Origin: an uncultured Alistipes sp.
GTDB lineage: Bacteria > Bacteroidota > Bacteroidia > Bacteroidales > Rikenellaceae
NCBI GenBank assembly: GCA_949285535.1
Contig: CASDZP010000013.1
Span: forward strand, 1 to 64,000
DNA: 64,000 nt
Direction: 5' to 3'
Part shown: positions 25,559 to 38,282 of the stretch, in pieces
Numbering within the stretch: position 1 is the stretch's first letter
Layout: each line of letters starts with the position of its first letter
The notes under the pieces: model-generated
Database searches by the model: none
Told to the model about the DNA's origin: nothing
The model's input: the letters and a program-made list of their open reading frames with translations, nothing else
Translations under genes and position numbers: made by a program

Positions 25559-26746
25559 ATGGCAAAAGAAAAATTTGACCGTTCGAAACCGCACGTAAAC
25601 ATCGGTACCATCGGACACGTTGACCACGGTAAAACTACTCTTACCGCAGCAATCACCACAGTGCTTGCAAAAAAAGGTCTTTCTGAACTTCGTTCATTCG
25701 ACTCAATCGACAACGCACCCGAAGAAAAAGAGCGTGGTATCACCATCAACACTTCACACGTTGAATACCAGACAGCTACTCGTCACTACGCTCACGTAGA
25801 CTGCCCGGGTCACGCCGACTACGTTAAGAACATGGTTACCGGTGCCGCTCAGATGGACGGTGCAATCCTCGTTGTGGCTGCTACCGACGGTCCCATGCCC
25901 CAGACTAACGAACACGTGCTTTTGGCTCGTCAGGTGAACGTTCCCCGTATCGTAGTGTTCTTGAACAAATGCGACATGGTTGACGACCCCGAAATGCTCG
26001 ACCTCGTTGAAATGGAAGTACGTGAACTTCTCAACAAATACAACTTCGACGGTGACAACGCCCCCATCATCAAAGGTTCAGCCCTCGGCGCACTTAACGG
26101 CGAAGCTAAATGGGAAGAAAAAATCATGGAACTCATGGATGCGGTTGACTCATACATACCCATCCCCACTCGTGAAAACGAAAAACCGTTCCTTATGCCT
26201 GTTGAGGACGTATTCTCAATCACAGGTCGTGGTACCGTGCTCACAGGTCGTATCGAAACCGGTGTTATCCATGTAGGTGACCCCGTTGAAATCATCGGTC
26301 TCGGTGAAAAACCCAAAACATCTACTTGTACAGGTGTCGAAATGTTCCGCAAACTTCTCGACGAAGGTGAAGCAGGTGACAACGTAGGTCTTTTGATGCG
26401 TGGTATCGACAAGAAAGAGGTAAAACGCGGTATGGTTGTTGCTAAACCGGGTTCTATCACTCCCCACACCAAATTCGAAGCTGAGGTTTATATCCTTAAG
26501 AAAGAAGAAGGTGGTCGTCATACTCCGTTCAAAAACCACTATCGTCCCCAGTTCTATCTCCGTACCCTCGACGTTACCGGTGAAGTCAGCCTTCCCGCAG
26601 GCGTTGACGTGGTAATGCCTGGTGACAACGTGACCATCACTGTAGAGCTTATCTACCCGGTTGCTATCAACATCGGTCTCCGTTTCGCTATCCGCGAAGG
26701 TGGTCGTACAGTTGGTGCAGGTCAGATCACCAAAATCATCGAATAA
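25559..26746 (+). CDS. tuf: Elongation factor Tu
   Basis: The GTPase that delivers aminoacyl-tRNA to the ribosome. G-motifs are [17 protein letters not shown] and NKCDMVDD; domain 2/3 motifs include [13 protein letters not shown]. Length is 395 aa. Codon use is strongly biased toward a small codon set (for example AAC, GGT, CGT), as expected for a very highly expressed gene. It sits between tRNA-Gly and tRNA-Trp. Confidence 0.98.
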   Translation: MAKEKFDRSKPHVNIGTIGHVDHGKTTLTAAITTVLAKKGLSELRSFDSIDNAPEEKERGITINTSHVEYQTATRHYAHVDCPGHADYVKNMVTGAAQMDGAILVVAATDGPMPQTNEHVLLARQVNVPRIVVFLNKCDMVDDPEMLDLVEMEVRELLNKYNFDGDNAPIIKGSALGALNGEAKWEEKIMELMDAVDSYIPIPTRENEKPFLMPVEDVFSITGRGTVLTGRIETGVIHVGDPVEIIGLGEKPKTSTCTGVEMFRKLLDEGEAGDNVGLLMRGIDKKEVKRGMVVAKPGSITPHTKFEAEVYILKKEEGGRHTPFKNHYRPQFYLRTLDVTGEVSLPAGVDVVMPGDNVTITVELIYPVAINIGLRFAIREGGRTVGAGQITKIIE

Positions 26747-26817
26747 TTCGAAGCGGCGTTACGCTGCATGAGAATAAAGCCCACGTGTGGTGGGATTGAT
26801 TTCCACCACACGTTCTT

Positions 26818-26888
26818 ACGAGTGTAGTTCAAGGGTAGAATAGTGGTCTCCAAAACCATTGATGGGAGTTCGAATCTCTCCACTCGTG
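26818..26888 (+). tRNA. tRNA-Trp (anticodon CCA)
   Basis: Acceptor stem ACGAGTG/CACTCGT with discriminator G, anticodon stem GTGGT/ACCAT around CTCCAAA (anticodon CCA), and T arm GGGAGTTCGAATCTCTC. CCA is not encoded. It lies between tuf and secE, the usual place in Bacteroidota. Confidence 0.95.
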
Positions 26889-26905
26889 CAAACAAGGATA
26901 GAAAA

Positions 26906-27109
26906 ATGAAGCTAGTACAATACGTCAAGGACTCTTATCGAGAGCTTGTTGAAAAAGTGACTTGGCCCTCAGTAAATCAGCTTCGTAACTCGGCAATAGT
27001 TGTCATGGTAGCTTCCCTACTGTTTGCCATAGTTATCGTAGCGATGGACCAGACATTTGAAAACCTCATGAAGGCTGTTTACAGCCTGCTTTACACCTCT
27101 GCAAACTAA
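26906..27109 (+). CDS. secE: Preprotein translocase subunit SecE
   Basis: A 67-aa single-span form of SecE. The conserved amphipathic helix [16 protein letters not shown] is followed by one membrane segment (about 31-50). The ATG at 26906 is chosen because an upstream frame would overlap the tRNA. It works with SecY and SecG. Confidence 0.93.
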   Translation: MKLVQYVKDSYRELVEKVTWPSVNQLRNSAIVVMVASLLFAIVIVAMDQTFENLMKAVYSLLYTSAN

Positions 27110-27116
27110 TCACAAG

Positions 27117-27674
27117 ATGAGCGAGACGCGTGAAAAACAGTGGTACGTTCTTCGTGCCATAGGCGGTAAGGAGAAAAAGGTCAAGGAGTACGTGGAGGCG
27201 GAAGTCCGCAATCGCGGCCTCCAGGACATGATTTCTCAGGTTCTCATTCCGACGGAGAAGGTTTACCAGATACGCAATGGTAAAAAGATTTCGAAGGAGA
27301 GAATCTCTTATCCCGGTTACGTGCTTGTAGAGGCTGTTCTCGAAGGAGAAGTCCCCTATATCCTTCGCAATACGCCCAACGTCTTAGGCTTCCTCGGTGA
27401 CCCCAACGATGTCACACTCGGTGCGATACCCCTTCGTCCCGCAGAAGTGAATCGTATATTGGGTCGTGTAGACGAGATGGCGGACAGCGAAGAGGTTAAC
27501 GAGACACCTTTCCTCGTCGGCGAGATTGTCAAACTCAACGACGGTCCTTTCGCCACGCTTAACGGCGTGATTGAAGAGGTCGACAACGAGAGAAAGAAAC
27601 TCATCGTTAGTGTCAAGATATTCGGACGTAAGACTCCCATGGAGTTGAGCTTTGTTCAAGTTGAAAAAGAATAA
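27117..27674 (+). CDS. nusG: Transcription termination/antitermination factor NusG
   Basis: A 185-aa protein with the N-terminal NGN domain ([19 protein letters not shown]) that binds RNA polymerase. The C-terminal KOW motif ([22 protein letters not shown]) contacts Rho or ribosomal protein S10. It starts 7 bp after secE. Confidence 0.96.
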   Translation: MSETREKQWYVLRAIGGKEKKVKEYVEAEVRNRGLQDMISQVLIPTEKVYQIRNGKKISKERISYPGYVLVEAVLEGEVPYILRNTPNVLGFLGDPNDVTLGAIPLRPAEVNRILGRVDEMADSEEVNETPFLVGEIVKLNDGPFATLNGVIEEVDNERKKLIVSVKIFGRKTPMELSFVQVEKE

Positions 27675-27691
27675 CTAAATTTTTAATTATC

Positions 27692-28135
27692 ATGGCAAAA
27701 GAGGTTGCTGCGTTAATTAAACTGCAAATTAAAGGTGGTGCTGCCAATCCCTCACCCCCCGTGGGTCCCGCACTCGGTGCGAAGGGTGTCAACATCATGG
27801 ACTTCTGCAAGCAGTTCAACGCAAGGACTCAAGATAAGGCAGGAAAGGTACTTCCTGTAATTATCACTGTTTATAGTGATAAATCTTTTGAATTTATCAT
27901 CAAACAGCCGCCTGTAGCCGTTCAGATTAAGGAAGCAGCTAAAATTCAGTCAGGTTCAAAAGAGCCGAACCGCAAGAAAGTCGGTTCGATTACTTGGGAT
28001 CAGGTGAAAGCCATCGCCGAAAGCAAAATGCCCGATATGAACTGCTTCACCCTCGAATCAGCAATGAAGATGGTGGCAGGTACCGCAAGAAGCATGGGCG
28101 TAAAAGTTGAAGGCGAATTTCCTTCTAATTTGTAA
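27692..28135 (+). CDS. rplK: 50S ribosomal protein L11
   Basis: A 147-aa protein of the GTPase-associated region. The proline-rich N-terminal [19 protein letters not shown] and the C-terminal 23S rRNA-binding domain ([20 protein letters not shown]) are typical. Its position between nusG and rplA is standard. Confidence 0.97.
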   Translation: MAKEVAALIKLQIKGGAANPSPPVGPALGAKGVNIMDFCKQFNARTQDKAGKVLPVIITVYSDKSFEFIIKQPPVAVQIKEAAKIQSGSKEPNRKKVGSITWDQVKAIAESKMPDMNCFTLESAMKMVAGTARSMGVKVEGEFPSNL

Positions 28136-28157
28136 CTGAAAACTCGATCACAAAATC

Positions 28158-28853
28158 ATGAGTAAGCTGACTAAAAAACAGAAAATAGCCTTTTCTAAGA
28201 TTGAGCCCGGCAAGATGTACAAAGCAGCGGAGGCTTCGGCACTCGTAAAAGAGGTTTCTTATGCGAACTTCGATGCGTCTGTAGATATCGACATTCGTTT
28301 GGGCGTCGATCCTCGTAAAGCTAACCAAATGGTTAGAGGCGTTGTCACTCTCCCTCATGGTACAGGTAAGCAGACTCGTGTTCTCGTTCTCTGCACTCCC
28401 GACAAGGAGTCTGAGGCGAAAGCCGCAGGTGCTGACTTTGTGGGTCTCGACGACTATATCGAAAAAATCAAGAGTGGTTGGACCGATGTAGATGTAATAA
28501 TCACGACTCCTACCGTTATGGCCAAAGTGGGTGCTTTGGGACGTATATTGGGTCCTCGCGGCCTTATGCCCAACCCCAAGACAGGTACCGTAACCATGGA
28601 TGTTGCCAAAGCGGTGACCGAAGTGAAAGCCGGTAAAATCGACTTCAAAGTTGACAAATACGGTATCGTTCACTCTCGTATCGGTAAAGTGTCATTCACA
28701 GCCGAACAGCTTTCAGATAACCTCAAAGAGTTCGTTAACGTTATTATCAAACTCAAACCGCAGGCGGTTAAAGGTTCATACGTGAAAAGCATCTATCTCT
28801 CTTCTACGATGAGTCCCGGTATTCAGATCGACCCTAAATCAGTTGAGAACTAA
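28158..28853 (+). CDS. rplA: 50S ribosomal protein L1
   Basis: A 231-aa L1-stalk protein that in many bacteria also represses its own operon by binding a 23S-like mRNA hairpin. The signature is [22 protein letters not shown]. No obvious autoregulatory hairpin was looked up against a model. Confidence 0.97.
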   Translation: MSKLTKKQKIAFSKIEPGKMYKAAEASALVKEVSYANFDASVDIDIRLGVDPRKANQMVRGVVTLPHGTGKQTRVLVLCTPDKESEAKAAGADFVGLDDYIEKIKSGWTDVDVIITTPTVMAKVGALGRILGPRGLMPNPKTGTVTMDVAKAVTEVKAGKIDFKVDKYGIVHSRIGKVSFTAEQLSDNLKEFVNVIIKLKPQAVKGSYVKSIYLSSTMSPGIQIDPKSVEN

Positions 28854-28874
28854 TAAAAATCATCTGAAAAAATC

Positions 28875-29396
28875 ATGAAAAGGGAAGAAAAGACAATAAT
28901 AATAAACTCTCTGGCTGAAAAGCTTGGTCAATATCCTCACTTCTACGTTACGGATATCGAAGCTTTGGATGCGGCTCAGACAGCAAAACTTCGTCGTCTC
29001 TGCTTTGAGAAGAACGTACAGCTTGTCGTAGCCAAGAACACTCTGTTCACCAAAGCTCTCGAGCAGGTAAACAAAGCCGATGCAGAGTTGGTTGCCACCC
29101 TCAAGGGTTCAACCTCTATCATGTTCACCGAGACAGGCAATGCGCCCGCGAAGATAATCAAGGAATTCAGAGAATCTTGCGACAAACCCGTGATTAAAGC
29201 CGCTTATGTAGACGAATGCGTCTATCTCGGCGACAACAATCTCGATACGCTTGTCAACATCAAGTCTCGCGAGGAACTTATCGGCGATATCGTCGCTCTT
29301 CTTCAGTCTCCGGCCAAAAACGTCATCTCTGCTCTCAAATCGAGCGGTGGCAAGGTCGCAGGTCTGGTCAAAACACTTTCGGAGAGAGCCGAGTAA
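28875..29396 (+). CDS. rplJ: 50S ribosomal protein L10
   Basis: A 173-aa protein forming the base of the L7/L12 stalk. N-terminal KREEKTIIINSLAEKL and the VVAKNTLFTKAL motif match the family. The C-terminal helix (ISALKSSGGKVAGLVKTLSERAE) binds L7/L12 dimers. A 139-bp gap separates it from rplL; that gap has no clear promoter. Confidence 0.95.
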   Translation: MKREEKTIIINSLAEKLGQYPHFYVTDIEALDAAQTAKLRRLCFEKNVQLVVAKNTLFTKALEQVNKADAELVATLKGSTSIMFTETGNAPAKIIKEFRESCDKPVIKAAYVDECVYLGDNNLDTLVNIKSREELIGDIVALLQSPAKNVISALKSSGGKVAGLVKTLSERAE

Positions 29397-29535
29397 TCCC
29401 GACGGCGTGTTTTCGGACACAACGGCGGTTTTACGCGACGAAAAACAAAAAACCGGACCTTTGTGCCACAGGTTGAGAAAAAGAGCTTAAAGGTCAATTC
29501 AAATCATTTTGCAAACATTAAAACAAACAAATAAA

Positions 29536-29910
29536 ATGGCAGATGTTAAGAAAATAGCTGAGGAGTTGGTAAACTTGACAGTTAAAGAAGTAAACGAACT
29601 TGCTACTATCCTTAAAGAAGAGTATGGTATTGAGCCCGCTGCTGCGGCTGTAGCTGTTGCTGCACCTGCTGCAGGTGGCGCTGAGGCTGCTGCAGAGAAA
29701 ACATCTTTCGATGTAATCCTCAAATCAGCAGGCGCTGCTAAACTTCAGGTTGTTAAAGTCGTTAAAGAACTCACAGGCCTCGGTCTTAAAGAAGCTAAAG
29801 ACCTCGTAGACGGCGCTCCCAAGACCGTGAAAGAAGGCGTAGCCAAAGAAGAAGCTGAACACCTCAAAGCTCAGCTCGAAGAGGCAGGCGCTGAAGTTGA
29901 AGTTAAGTAG
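29536..29910 (+). CDS. rplL: 50S ribosomal protein L7/L12
   Basis: A 124-aa stalk protein. The N-terminal dimerisation domain ([21 protein letters not shown]), an Ala-rich hinge (about 34-52) and the C-terminal factor-binding domain ([18 protein letters not shown]) are present. The ATG at 29536 is the true start. Confidence 0.97.
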   Translation: MADVKKIAEELVNLTVKEVNELATILKEEYGIEPAAAAVAVAAPAAGGAEAAAEKTSFDVILKSAGAAKLQVVKVVKELTGLGLKEAKDLVDGAPKTVKEGVAKEEAEHLKAQLEEAGAEVEVK

Positions 29911-29921
29911 TTTGCTTCTCC

Positions 29922-29960
29922 AGAGATGTCCGGAAGGAAGCCTTTTTCCGGGCCTCTCCT
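29922..29960 (+). terminator. Hairpin between rplL and rpoB (possible attenuator)
   Basis: GAGA..CCGGAA and TTCCGG..TCTC can pair across 29922-29958, with a T tract inside the loop and not after it. A second A/T-rich stretch, TATGCCTTTTTCTTG, follows near 29998. In many bacteria this position holds an attenuator that lowers rpoBC relative to rplL; that role is an inference. Confidence 0.4.
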
Positions 29961-30145
29961 TTAAGATAACAGGTGTAGAGTCTATGCAAATAGTCTCTAT
30001 GCCTTTTTCTTGTCTTTAAAGATTCGCTCCCGGTCGTCACTAATGTATGCCGATGTTTGGTTGTTGACAATCAGGCGGTTATCTGCTGACGACGTCGCTT
30101 TTGAGGCGACAAAAAATAAAGAAACTTCAACAAATCTTGGATATA

Positions 30146-33100
30146 ATGTCTAACACAACGAATCAACGAGTAAGCTTCTCAGCGATAAGCAATCGGATGC
30201 CCTATCCCGACTTTCTTGAGATACAGCTTAAATCATTCCATGATTTTTTTCAGCTTGATACGACTCCCGAGAATCGTCTGAACGAGGGGTTGTACAATGT
30301 CTTTTTGGAGAACTTCCCCATCACCGACACCCGTAATAATTTCGTTCTCGAATTTATCGACTATTACGTCGATCCTCCCCGTTATTCGATAGAGGAGTGT
30401 CTGGAGCGCGGTTTGACATACAGCGTTCCCCTGAAGGCGAAATTGAAACTCTATTGTACCGACCCCGAACACGAGGATTTCGACACGGTTGTTCAGGATG
30501 TATATTTCGGCATGGTGCCTTACATGACATCGCGCGGTACATTCGTCATAAACGGGGCTGAGCGTGTTATCGTATCGCAGCTTCACCGTTCTCCCGGCGT
30601 ATTCTTCGGTCAGAGCGTGCACTCCAACGGCACAAAGCTCTACTCTGCACGTATCATCCCCTTCAAGGGTTCGTGGATAGAGTTCGCCACCGACATCAAC
30701 AACGTGATGTACGCCTATATCGACAGGAAGAAGAAATTGCCCGTCACTACGCTTCTTCGTGCCATAGGTTTCGAGAGCGACAGCATGATTTTGGCTATCT
30801 TCGACCTTGCCGACGAGATAAAAGTCAACAAGTCGAATCTGAAGAAAGTCATCGGCAGGAAGCTTGCCGCTCGTGTTTTGAAAAGCTGGGTTGAGGACTT
30901 TGTCGATGAAGATACCGGCGAGGTCGTTTCAATCGAGCGTAACGATGTTCTGATAGAGCGTGAGGTAATCCTTGAAGAGGAGCATATCGAAGCCATCCTC
31001 GATTCGGGAGCCAAGAGCATTCTCGTTTACAAGGACGGTCAGAACAGCGCGGATTACACCATTGTATCCAACACACTTCAGAAAGACCCCTGCAACTCCG
31101 AAAAAGAGGCGGTGGTTTACATATACAGGCAGTTGCGTAACTCGGAGCCGCCTGACGAGGCTACGGCTCGCGACGTCATCGACAAACTCTTCTTCTCTGA
31201 CAAGCGTTACGACTTGGGAGAGGTTGGACGTTACCGTCTTAACAAGAAGCTCAACAACGACATCGACCCGACGATACGCGTGCTGACCAAAGAGGACATG
31301 ATTTCGATAATCAAGTACCTCATCAATCTTATCAACTCGAAGACGGATGTCGATGATATCGACCACTTGAGCAACCGTCGTGTCCGCACCGTAGGCGAAC
31401 AGCTTGCCAACCAGTTCTCGGTAGGTTTCGCCCGTATGGCGCGCACCATCCGTGAGAGAATGAACGTTCGTGACAACGAGGTGTTCACTCCCGTCGATTT
31501 GATTAACGCCAAGACGCTTTCGTCTGTAATCAACTCGTTCTTCGGGACCAACCAGCTCTCACAGTTCATGGACCAGACCAACCCGTTGGCTGAGATGACC
31601 CACAAACGTCGTATGTCGGCTCTCGGTCCCGGCGGTCTTTCTCGTGAGCGTGCGGGCTTCGAGGTGCGAGACGTACACTACACTCACTACGGCCGTCTCT
31701 GTCCTATCGAGACCCCTGAAGGTCCGAACATCGGTCTTATTTCGTCTATGTGCGTTTACGCCAAGGTGAGCGACATGGGCTTTATCGAGACTCCCTACCG
31801 CAAGGTGGTTAACGGCAAGGTTGACATGAGTCCTTCGGGTATTGTCTATCTCTCTGCCGAAGAGGAGGACGGTTTGGTTATAGCTCAGGCGAGCGCGCCC
31901 GTTGATAAGGACGGTAACTTCCTTGAGCCCAATTCTATAAAAGCTCGTTTGGGTAGTGACTTCCCCACCGTTTCAGCCGAAGAGGTTCAGATGATGGATG
32001 TCGCTCCGAACCAGATTGCGTCTATCGCCGCATCGCTCATCCCCTTCCTTGAGCACGACGACGCCAACCGTGCGCTCATGGGTTCAAACATGATGCGTCA
32101 GGCTGTGCCCCTCATCAAGTGTGAGGCTCCTATCGTCGGTACGGGTCTGGAGGGCGACGTGATTCGCGACAGCCGTGTTCAGATTGTGGCTGAACGCGAG
32201 GGCGAAGTGGTCTATTCGGATGCCAACGAGATACATGTGAAATATGTCACCACGGAAGAGGAGCGTTTCGTAAGCTTCGACCCCGAGGTTACAGTTTATA
32301 CACTCCCCAAATACCGCAAGACCAACCAGAACACCTCTATAACGCTCAAACCGATTGTGCGTAAGGGTGAGAAGGTTGTCAAGGGTCAGATTCTCACGCA
32401 GGGTTACTCTACTGAGAACGGCGAGCTCGCTCTCGGTCGCAACCTGAAGGTGGCGTTCATGCCCTGGAAAGGTTACAACTTCGAGGACGCTATCGTTATA
32501 TCGGAGCGTCTTGTGCGTGACGACGTCTATACCTCTGTCCATGTCGAAGAGTACATCATGGAGGTTCGCGATACCAAACGAGGTATGGAAGAGCTTACTT
32601 CGGACATACCCAACGTCAGCGAGGACGCTACCAAAGACCTTGACGAGAACGGTATCATCCGTATCGGTGCCATTGTCGGTCCGGGCGATATTCTTGTGGG
32701 TAAGATTACGCCGAAAGGCGAGAGCGACCCCTCTGCGGAAGAGAAACTTCTGCGCGCCATCTTCGGCGACAAGGCGGGCGATGTGAAAGACGCTTCGCTC
32801 AAGGCTTCTCCCTCGCTCCACGGCGTCGTGATAGACAAAAAACTCTTCAGCCGCGCCAACAAAGACTCCAAGAAGGTCAAAATGGCGGAAAAGAGTCTGC
32901 TTGAGAGAGTGGACGCTCAGTTCGAGGCGAATGTTTCAGAGCTGATGAAGATATTGGTTGACAAACTGATGTCTCTTATCGGCGGAGCGCAGTCGCTGGC
33001 TATCACCGACTACCTCGGAACAGAGCTCTATCCCGCGGGAACAGTCTTTACAGAGAAGATGCTCATGGGTGTCGATTATCTCTCTGTCAACCCGACCAAG

Positions 33101-33961
33101 TGGGTTTCCGACAAGAAGAAATGCGACCTTATCAAGCAGCTTATCAATAACTATATCGTAAAATACAAGGAACTCGACGCTCACCTTAAACGTGAGAAAC
33201 ACAATATCTCCAACGGTGACGAGCTTCCTTCGGGCATAATACAGCTTGCCAAGGTTTATGTTGCCAAGAAGCGTAAACTGCGTGTGGGTGACAAGATGGC
33301 GGGTCGTCACGGTAACAAGGGTATTGTGGCGCGCGTTGTCCGCGACGAGGATATGCCGTTCCTCGAAGACGGTTCTATCGTCGATATAGTCCTCAACCCG
33401 CTGGGTGTGCCTTCACGAATGAACCTCGGTCAGATATACGAGACCGTTCTCGGTTGGGCAGGTCGCAACATGGGTATCAAGTTCGCTACACCGATTTTCG
33501 ACGGTGCGTCGCTTGAGCAGATTAACGAGTACGCGGCTAAATCGGGTGTACCCCGCAGCGGTCGTACCTATCTGTATGACGGCGGCACGGGCGAGCGTTT
33601 CCACCAGCCCGCGACCGTGGGTGTGGTTTACATGCTCAAACTCGGTCACATGGTTGACGACAAGATGCACGCCCGTTCAATCGGTCCGTACTCGCTTATT
33701 ACACAGCAGCCGCTGGGTGGTAAGGCACAGTTCGGTGGTCAGCGATTCGGTGAGATGGAGGTATGGGCGCTCGAGGCATTCGGCGCGTCTAATATCCTTC
33801 AGGAGATTCTCACCATCAAGTCCGACGACGTGATGGGTCGTGCCAAGGCTTACGAGGCTATTGTCAAAGGCGATAATCTGCCTCCCGCAGGCATACCGGA
33901 ATCGCTCAACGTGCTTCTGCACGAGCTCCGCGGTCTGGCTTTGAGCATAAAGCTCGACTAA
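30146..33961 (+). CDS. rpoB: DNA-directed RNA polymerase subunit beta
   Basis: A 1271-aa subunit from ATG 30146 ([20 protein letters not shown]). Landmarks are the Rif region [33 protein letters not shown] (split here: [10 protein letters not shown] then THKRR), [20 protein letters not shown], and active-site [10 protein letters not shown] near residue 1050. No rifampicin-resistance change is obvious in the central [14 protein letters not shown] stretch. It is followed by rpoC after 36 bp. Confidence 0.97.
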   Translation: MSNTTNQRVSFSAISNRMPYPDFLEIQLKSFHDFFQLDTTPENRLNEGLYNVFLENFPITDTRNNFVLEFIDYYVDPPRYSIEECLERGLTYSVPLKAKLKLYCTDPEHEDFDTVVQDVYFGMVPYMTSRGTFVINGAERVIVSQLHRSPGVFFGQSVHSNGTKLYSARIIPFKGSWIEFATDINNVMYAYIDRKKKLPVTTLLRAIGFESDSMILAIFDLADEIKVNKSNLKKVIGRKLAARVLKSWVEDFVDEDTGEVVSIERNDVLIEREVILEEEHIEAILDSGAKSILVYKDGQNSADYTIVSNTLQKDPCNSEKEAVVYIYRQLRNSEPPDEATARDVIDKLFFSDKRYDLGEVGRYRLNKKLNNDIDPTIRVLTKEDMISIIKYLINLINSKTDVDDIDHLSNRRVRTVGEQLANQFSVGFARMARTIRERMNVRDNEVFTPVDLINAKTLSSVINSFFGTNQLSQFMDQTNPLAEMTHKRRMSALGPGGLSRERAGFEVRDVHYTHYGRLCPIETPEGPNIGLISSMCVYAKVSDMGFIETPYRKVVNGKVDMSPSGIVYLSAEEEDGLVIAQASAPVDKDGNFLEPNSIKARLGSDFPTVSAEEVQMMDVAPNQIASIAASLIPFLEHDDANRALMGSNMMRQAVPLIKCEAPIVGTGLEGDVIRDSRVQIVAEREGEVVYSDANEIHVKYVTTEEERFVSFDPEVTVYTLPKYRKTNQNTSITLKPIVRKGEKVVKGQILTQGYSTENGELALGRNLKVAFMPWKGYNFEDAIVISERLVRDDVYTSVHVEEYIMEVRDTKRGMEELTSDIPNVSEDATKDLDENGIIRIGAIVGPGDILVGKITPKGESDPSAEEKLLRAIFGDKAGDVKDASLKASPSLHGVVIDKKLFSRANKDSKKVKMAEKSLLERVDAQFEANVSELMKILVDKLMSLIGGAQSLAITDYLGTELYPAGTVFTEKMLMGVDYLSVNPTKWVSDKKKCDLIKQLINNYIVKYKELDAHLKREKHNISNGDELPSGIIQLAKVYVAKKRKLRVGDKMAGRHGNKGIVARVVRDEDMPFLEDGSIVDIVLNPLGVPSRMNLGQIYETVLGWAGRNMGIKFATPIFDGASLEQINEYAAKSGVPRSGRTYLYDGGTGERFHQPATVGVVYMLKLGHMVDDKMHARSIGPYSLITQQPLGGKAQFGGQRFGEMEVWALEAFGASNILQEILTIKSDDVMGRAKAYEAIVKGDNLPPAGIPESLNVLLHELRGLALSIKLD

Positions 33962-33997
33962 GGTATATTTATTTTCAGGCAAAAACATCAGTTTATC

Positions 33998-36900
33998 ATG
34001 GCATTGAAAAAAGATAATAAAGTCGGTGGCGGTTTTTCAAAGATAAGAATCGGTCTTGCCTCTCCGGAAGAGATTCTGGAGGCGTCGAGCGGTGAAGTCT
34101 TGAAGCCCGAAACCATTAACTACCGTACATACAAGCCCGAACGCGACGGTCTTTTCTGCGAGCGAATCTTCGGTCCGGTGAAAGACTACGAGTGCCATTG
34201 CGGTAAATACAAACGCATACGATACAAAGGTATCGTATGCGACCGATGCGGTGTCGAGGTGACCGAGAAGAAGGTTCGCCGCGAGCGCACGGGTCACATA
34301 TCGCTGGTTGTGCCGGTGGTTCACATATGGTATTTCCGTTCTCTCCCCAACAAGATAGGTTATCTTATCGGCGTTCCCACCAAGAAGCTGGAGATGGTCA
34401 TCTACTACGAGCGTTACATCGTGGTTCAGGCGGGTGTCGCAGAAGGTGTTCACGACCTCGACCTGTTGACGGAGAAGGAGTATCTCGACATTATATCGAT
34501 GTTGCCCAAAGGCAACCAGCAGCTCTCGGACGACGACCCCAACAAGTTCATCGCCCTGATGGGTGCGGAGGCTGTCTATATGCTTCTGCAGCGAGTTGAC
34601 CTCGACGAGCTCTCATACTCGCTCCGTCACAAGGCGAGCACCGAGACCTCACAGCAGCGTAAGAGCGAGGCGCTCAAACGTCTTAATGTTGTGGAGGCGT
34701 TCCGTGAGTCTAAAGAGATAAACAAGCCCGAGTGGATGGTTCTGAAGGTTATCCCCGTGATACCGCCCGAACTTCGTCCGTTGGTGCCCCTGGATGGCGG
34801 CCGTTTCGCTACCTCGGACCTCAACGACCTCTACCGCAGGGTCATAATACGTAACAACCGACTCAAACGTCTTATCGACATCAACGCCCCCGAGGTGATT
34901 CTCCGAAACGAGAAACGTATGCTTCAGGAGGCTGTTGACTCGCTGTTCGACAACTCTCGCAAGTCGAACGCCGTCAAGACGGAGTCTAACCGTCCCCTCA
35001 AGTCGCTTTCGGACAGCCTTAAAGGTAAACAGGGCCGTTTCCGTCAGAACCTGTTGGGTAAACGTGTGGACTACTCGGCTCGTTCGGTAATTGTCGTGGG
35101 TCCCGAGCTCAAGATGCACGAGATGGGTATCCCCAAAGACATGGCTGCCGAACTTTACAAGCCGTTTATCATACGTAAGCTCATCGAGCGCGGTATTGTC
35201 AAGACTGTCAAGTCTGCCAAGAAGATTATCGACCGCAGAGATCCCGTCGTTTGGGATATTCTGGAGAACGTCCTCAAAGGACATCCCGTGCTGATGAACC
35301 GTGCCCCGACCCTTCACCGTCTCGGTATTCAGGCGTTCCAGCCCAAACTTATCGAGGGTAAGGCGCTTCAGTTGCACCCGCTCTCATGTACGGCGTTCAA
35401 CGCCGACTTCGACGGTGACCAGATGGCGGTGCACCTGCCGCTGGGTAACGCCGCGATACTTGAGGCGCAGTTGCTCATGCTCGGTGCGCACAACATCCTC
35501 AACCCCGCCAACGGTGCTCCTATCACCGTGCCTTCACAGGACATGGTGCTCGGTCTCTACTATATAACCAAGCCGCGTAAGGGTGTGACAGGCGAAGGAC
35601 TGGTGTTCTACTCTCCCGAAGAGGCCATCATCGCCCACAACGAGGGTCGTGCTGACCTTCACGCGCAGGTTAAGGTGAGAATCAAACAGCTCGGCGAGGA
35701 GAAAGCATCTCTGATAGAGACAACCGTGGGACGTATCATCTTCAACCAGTATGTTCCTGTGGAGGTAGGCTATATAAATGAGCTTCTGACCAAGAAGTCG
35801 TTGCGTGACATCATCGGTACGGTGATGAAACGTTGCGGCGCGGCACGTACCGCACAGTTCCTCGACGACATCAAGAGCCTCGGTTATCAGATGGCGTTCA
35901 AGGGCGGTCTGTCGTTCAACCTCGACGCCGTCATCGTTCCCAAGGAGAAAGAGGCGTTGGTGGCTGACGGTTACGCTCAGGTAGAAGAGGTGATGGAGAG
36001 CTACGGTATGGGTCTTATCACCAACAACGAACGTTACAACCAGATTATTGATATTTGGACACACACCAACTCGAAACTCACGCAGACGGTGCTCAAACAG
36101 CTGGCGGAAGACGACCAGGGTTTCAACCCCGTTTACATGATGCTCGACTCCGGAGCCCGTGGTTCTAAAGAGCAGATTCGTCAGCTCTCAGGTATGCGTG
36201 GTCTTATGGCGAAACCGCAGAAATCGGGTGCCGAAGGCGCGCAGATTATCGAGAACCCTATCCTCTCGAACTTCAAGGAGGGTCTGTCGGTGCTTGAGTA
36301 CTTCATCTCTACGCACGGTGCCCGTAAGGGTCTTGCCGATACCGCCCTCAAGACGGCGGACGCAGGTTACCTTACCCGTCGTCTCGTCGATGTGGCACAG
36401 GACGTCATCATCTCGGAAGACGACTGCGGCACGCTTCGTGGTCTCTCGGCTACCGCTATCAAGCGTAACGAGGATGTCGTTGAGACACTCTACGAACGAA
36501 TACTCGGCCGTACATCTCTTCAGGATGTCATTCATCCCCTCACAGGCGAGCTGATAGTGGCAGCAGGCGAAGAGATAAACGAAGAGATTGCCAAGAAGAT
36601 TGAGGAGTCACCCATCGAGCAGGTTGAGATACGTTCGGTTCTTACCTGTGAGTCGAAGAAGGGTGTATGCGCCAAATGTTACGGCCGTAACCTCGCTACG
36701 GGTCGTCTCGTCCAGCACGGTGAGGTTGTCGGCGTCATAGCGGCGCAGTCAATCGGTGAGCCGGGTACACAGCTTACACTCCGTACGTTCCACGTCGGTG
36801 GTGTGGCAGGCGGTGTGGCTACCGACAACAAGGTGATAACACGTTACGACGGTAGAGTGGAGATTGACGAGCTCAAGGTCGTTCCCAAGACCGACGAGAA

Positions 36901-38215
36901 CGGCAACCGTGCCGACATCGTCATCAGCCGTCTCTCAGAGCTCCGTATCGTCGATGTTCATACAGGCATAACTCTCTATAACCACAACCTTCCCTACGGT
37001 TCTATCCTCTATGTTGAGAACGGTGCCGAGGTTAAGAAAGGCGACGTGGTTTGCGAATGGGACCAGTACAATGCGGTCATCATATCTGAATATGACGGTA
37101 AGGTTACCTTCGACAGCGTCATCGACGGTGTAACCTATCGTGAGGAGGCCGACGAACAGACAGGCTTCCGCGAGAAGGTCATCATCGAGTCGCGTGACAA
37201 GAACAAGAACCCCGTCATCAAGATTCTCGACAACAGCGGTGAGGAGCAGAAGCAGTACAACCTGCCCGTGGGCGCTCACATTGTTGTCAAAGAGGACGCC
37301 GAAGTCAAGGCGGGCGATATTCTTATCAAGATACCGCGTGCTGTCGGCAAGGCGGGCGACATCACAGGGGGTCTTCCCCGTGTCACCGAGTTGTTCGAGG
37401 CTCGTAACCCGTCGAACCCCGCTGTCGTCTCTGAGATAGACGGTGAGGTATCGTTCGGTAAAATCAAGCGTGGTAATCGTGAGATTATTGTCACCAGCAA
37501 GCTCGGCGAAGTGGTTAAATACCTCGTGCCTCTGTCACGTCAGATTCTCGTACAGGAGAACGACTATGTCAAAGCGGGTATGCCCCTCTCTGACGGCGCC
37601 ATCACTCCTGCCGACATTCTCGCGATACAGGGTCCCACCAAGGTACAGGAGTACATTGTCAACGAGATACAGGAAGTGTACCGTATGCAGGGTGTGAAAA
37701 TCAACGACAAGCACTTTGAAATCATCGTTCGTCAGATGATGAACAAAGTGAAGATTGAAGACCCGGGCGACACTCGCTTCCTTCAGGAGCAGATTGTGGA
37801 CAAATGGGAATTCATGGCTGTCAACGACGAGATATTCGACAAGAAAGTTGTTGTTGACGCCGGTGACTCGACAGAGCTCCGTCCCGGTCAGATTATCAAT
37901 GTCCGTCGTCTGCGTGACGAGAACTCTGTTCTCAAGCGTAAAGACCTCCGTCAGGTGGAAGTACGCGACGCCATCCCCGCAACCTCTAACCAGGTTCTCC
38001 AGGGTATCACTCGCGCCGCCCTCCAGACAAGCAGCTTCATGTCTGCCGCCTCATTCCAGGAAACCACCAAAGTCCTCAACGAGGCCGCCATCTTCGGAAA
38101 GGTTGACCCGCTCGAAAAACTTAAGGAGAACGTTATCTGCGGTCATCTTATACCCGCAGGTACGGGCGCTCACGAGTTCCAGAATCTCAAAGTGACCAAT
38201 ATCACGGAGAAATAA
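33998..38215 (+). CDS. rpoC: DNA-directed RNA polymerase subunit beta'
   Basis: A 1405-aa subunit. The N-terminal zinc site is [10 protein letters not shown]...VCDRCG (about residues 67-88). The catalytic Mg motif is [12 protein letters not shown]. The second zinc site is [15 protein letters not shown]. The gene contains a perfect 12-bp hairpin (34214-34241) in the zinc-finger codons. Its last ~42 codons (38089-38215) and terminator are mirrored at 38281-38425 as an inverted copy. Confidence 0.97.
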   Translation: MALKKDNKVGGGFSKIRIGLASPEEILEASSGEVLKPETINYRTYKPERDGLFCERIFGPVKDYECHCGKYKRIRYKGIVCDRCGVEVTEKKVRRERTGHISLVVPVVHIWYFRSLPNKIGYLIGVPTKKLEMVIYYERYIVVQAGVAEGVHDLDLLTEKEYLDIISMLPKGNQQLSDDDPNKFIALMGAEAVYMLLQRVDLDELSYSLRHKASTETSQQRKSEALKRLNVVEAFRESKEINKPEWMVLKVIPVIPPELRPLVPLDGGRFATSDLNDLYRRVIIRNNRLKRLIDINAPEVILRNEKRMLQEAVDSLFDNSRKSNAVKTESNRPLKSLSDSLKGKQGRFRQNLLGKRVDYSARSVIVVGPELKMHEMGIPKDMAAELYKPFIIRKLIERGIVKTVKSAKKIIDRRDPVVWDILENVLKGHPVLMNRAPTLHRLGIQAFQPKLIEGKALQLHPLSCTAFNADFDGDQMAVHLPLGNAAILEAQLLMLGAHNILNPANGAPITVPSQDMVLGLYYITKPRKGVTGEGLVFYSPEEAIIAHNEGRADLHAQVKVRIKQLGEEKASLIETTVGRIIFNQYVPVEVGYINELLTKKSLRDIIGTVMKRCGAARTAQFLDDIKSLGYQMAFKGGLSFNLDAVIVPKEKEALVADGYAQVEEVMESYGMGLITNNERYNQIIDIWTHTNSKLTQTVLKQLAEDDQGFNPVYMMLDSGARGSKEQIRQLSGMRGLMAKPQKSGAEGAQIIENPILSNFKEGLSVLEYFISTHGARKGLADTALKTADAGYLTRRLVDVAQDVIISEDDCGTLRGLSATAIKRNEDVVETLYERILGRTSLQDVIHPLTGELIVAAGEEINEEIAKKIEESPIEQVEIRSVLTCESKKGVCAKCYGRNLATGRLVQHGEVVGVIAAQSIGEPGTQLTLRTFHVGGVAGGVATDNKVITRYDGRVEIDELKVVPKTDENGNRADIVISRLSELRIVDVHTGITLYNHNLPYGSILYVENGAEVKKGDVVCEWDQYNAVIISEYDGKVTFDSVIDGVTYREEADEQTGFREKVIIESRDKNKNPVIKILDNSGEEQKQYNLPVGAHIVVKEDAEVKAGDILIKIPRAVGKAGDITGGLPRVTELFEARNPSNPAVVSEIDGEVSFGKIKRGNREIIVTSKLGEVVKYLVPLSRQILVQENDYVKAGMPLSDGAITPADILAIQGPTKVQEYIVNEIQEVYRMQGVKINDKHFEIIVRQMMNKVKIEDPGDTRFLQEQIVDKWEFMAVNDEIFDKKVVVDAGDSTELRPGQIINVRRLRDENSVLKRKDLRQVEVRDAIPATSNQVLQGITRAALQTSSFMSAASFQETTKVLNEAAIFGKVDPLEKLKENVICGHLIPAGTGAHEFQNLKVTNITEK

Positions 38216-38237
38216 ATACTTCAGACAATTTATATCC

Positions 38238-38282
38238 AAGAAAAAGAGGAGTGCAACTTTTGATGCACTCCTCTTTTCGTTG
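38238..38282. terminator. rpoBC terminator, centre of the rpoC palindrome
   Basis: AAGAGGAGTGCA (38244-38255) pairs with TGCACTCCTCTT (38264-38275) around an 8-nt loop, with A run before and T run after, so it works on both strands. It is the exact symmetry centre of the inverted repeat 38089-38425. Confidence 0.9.
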
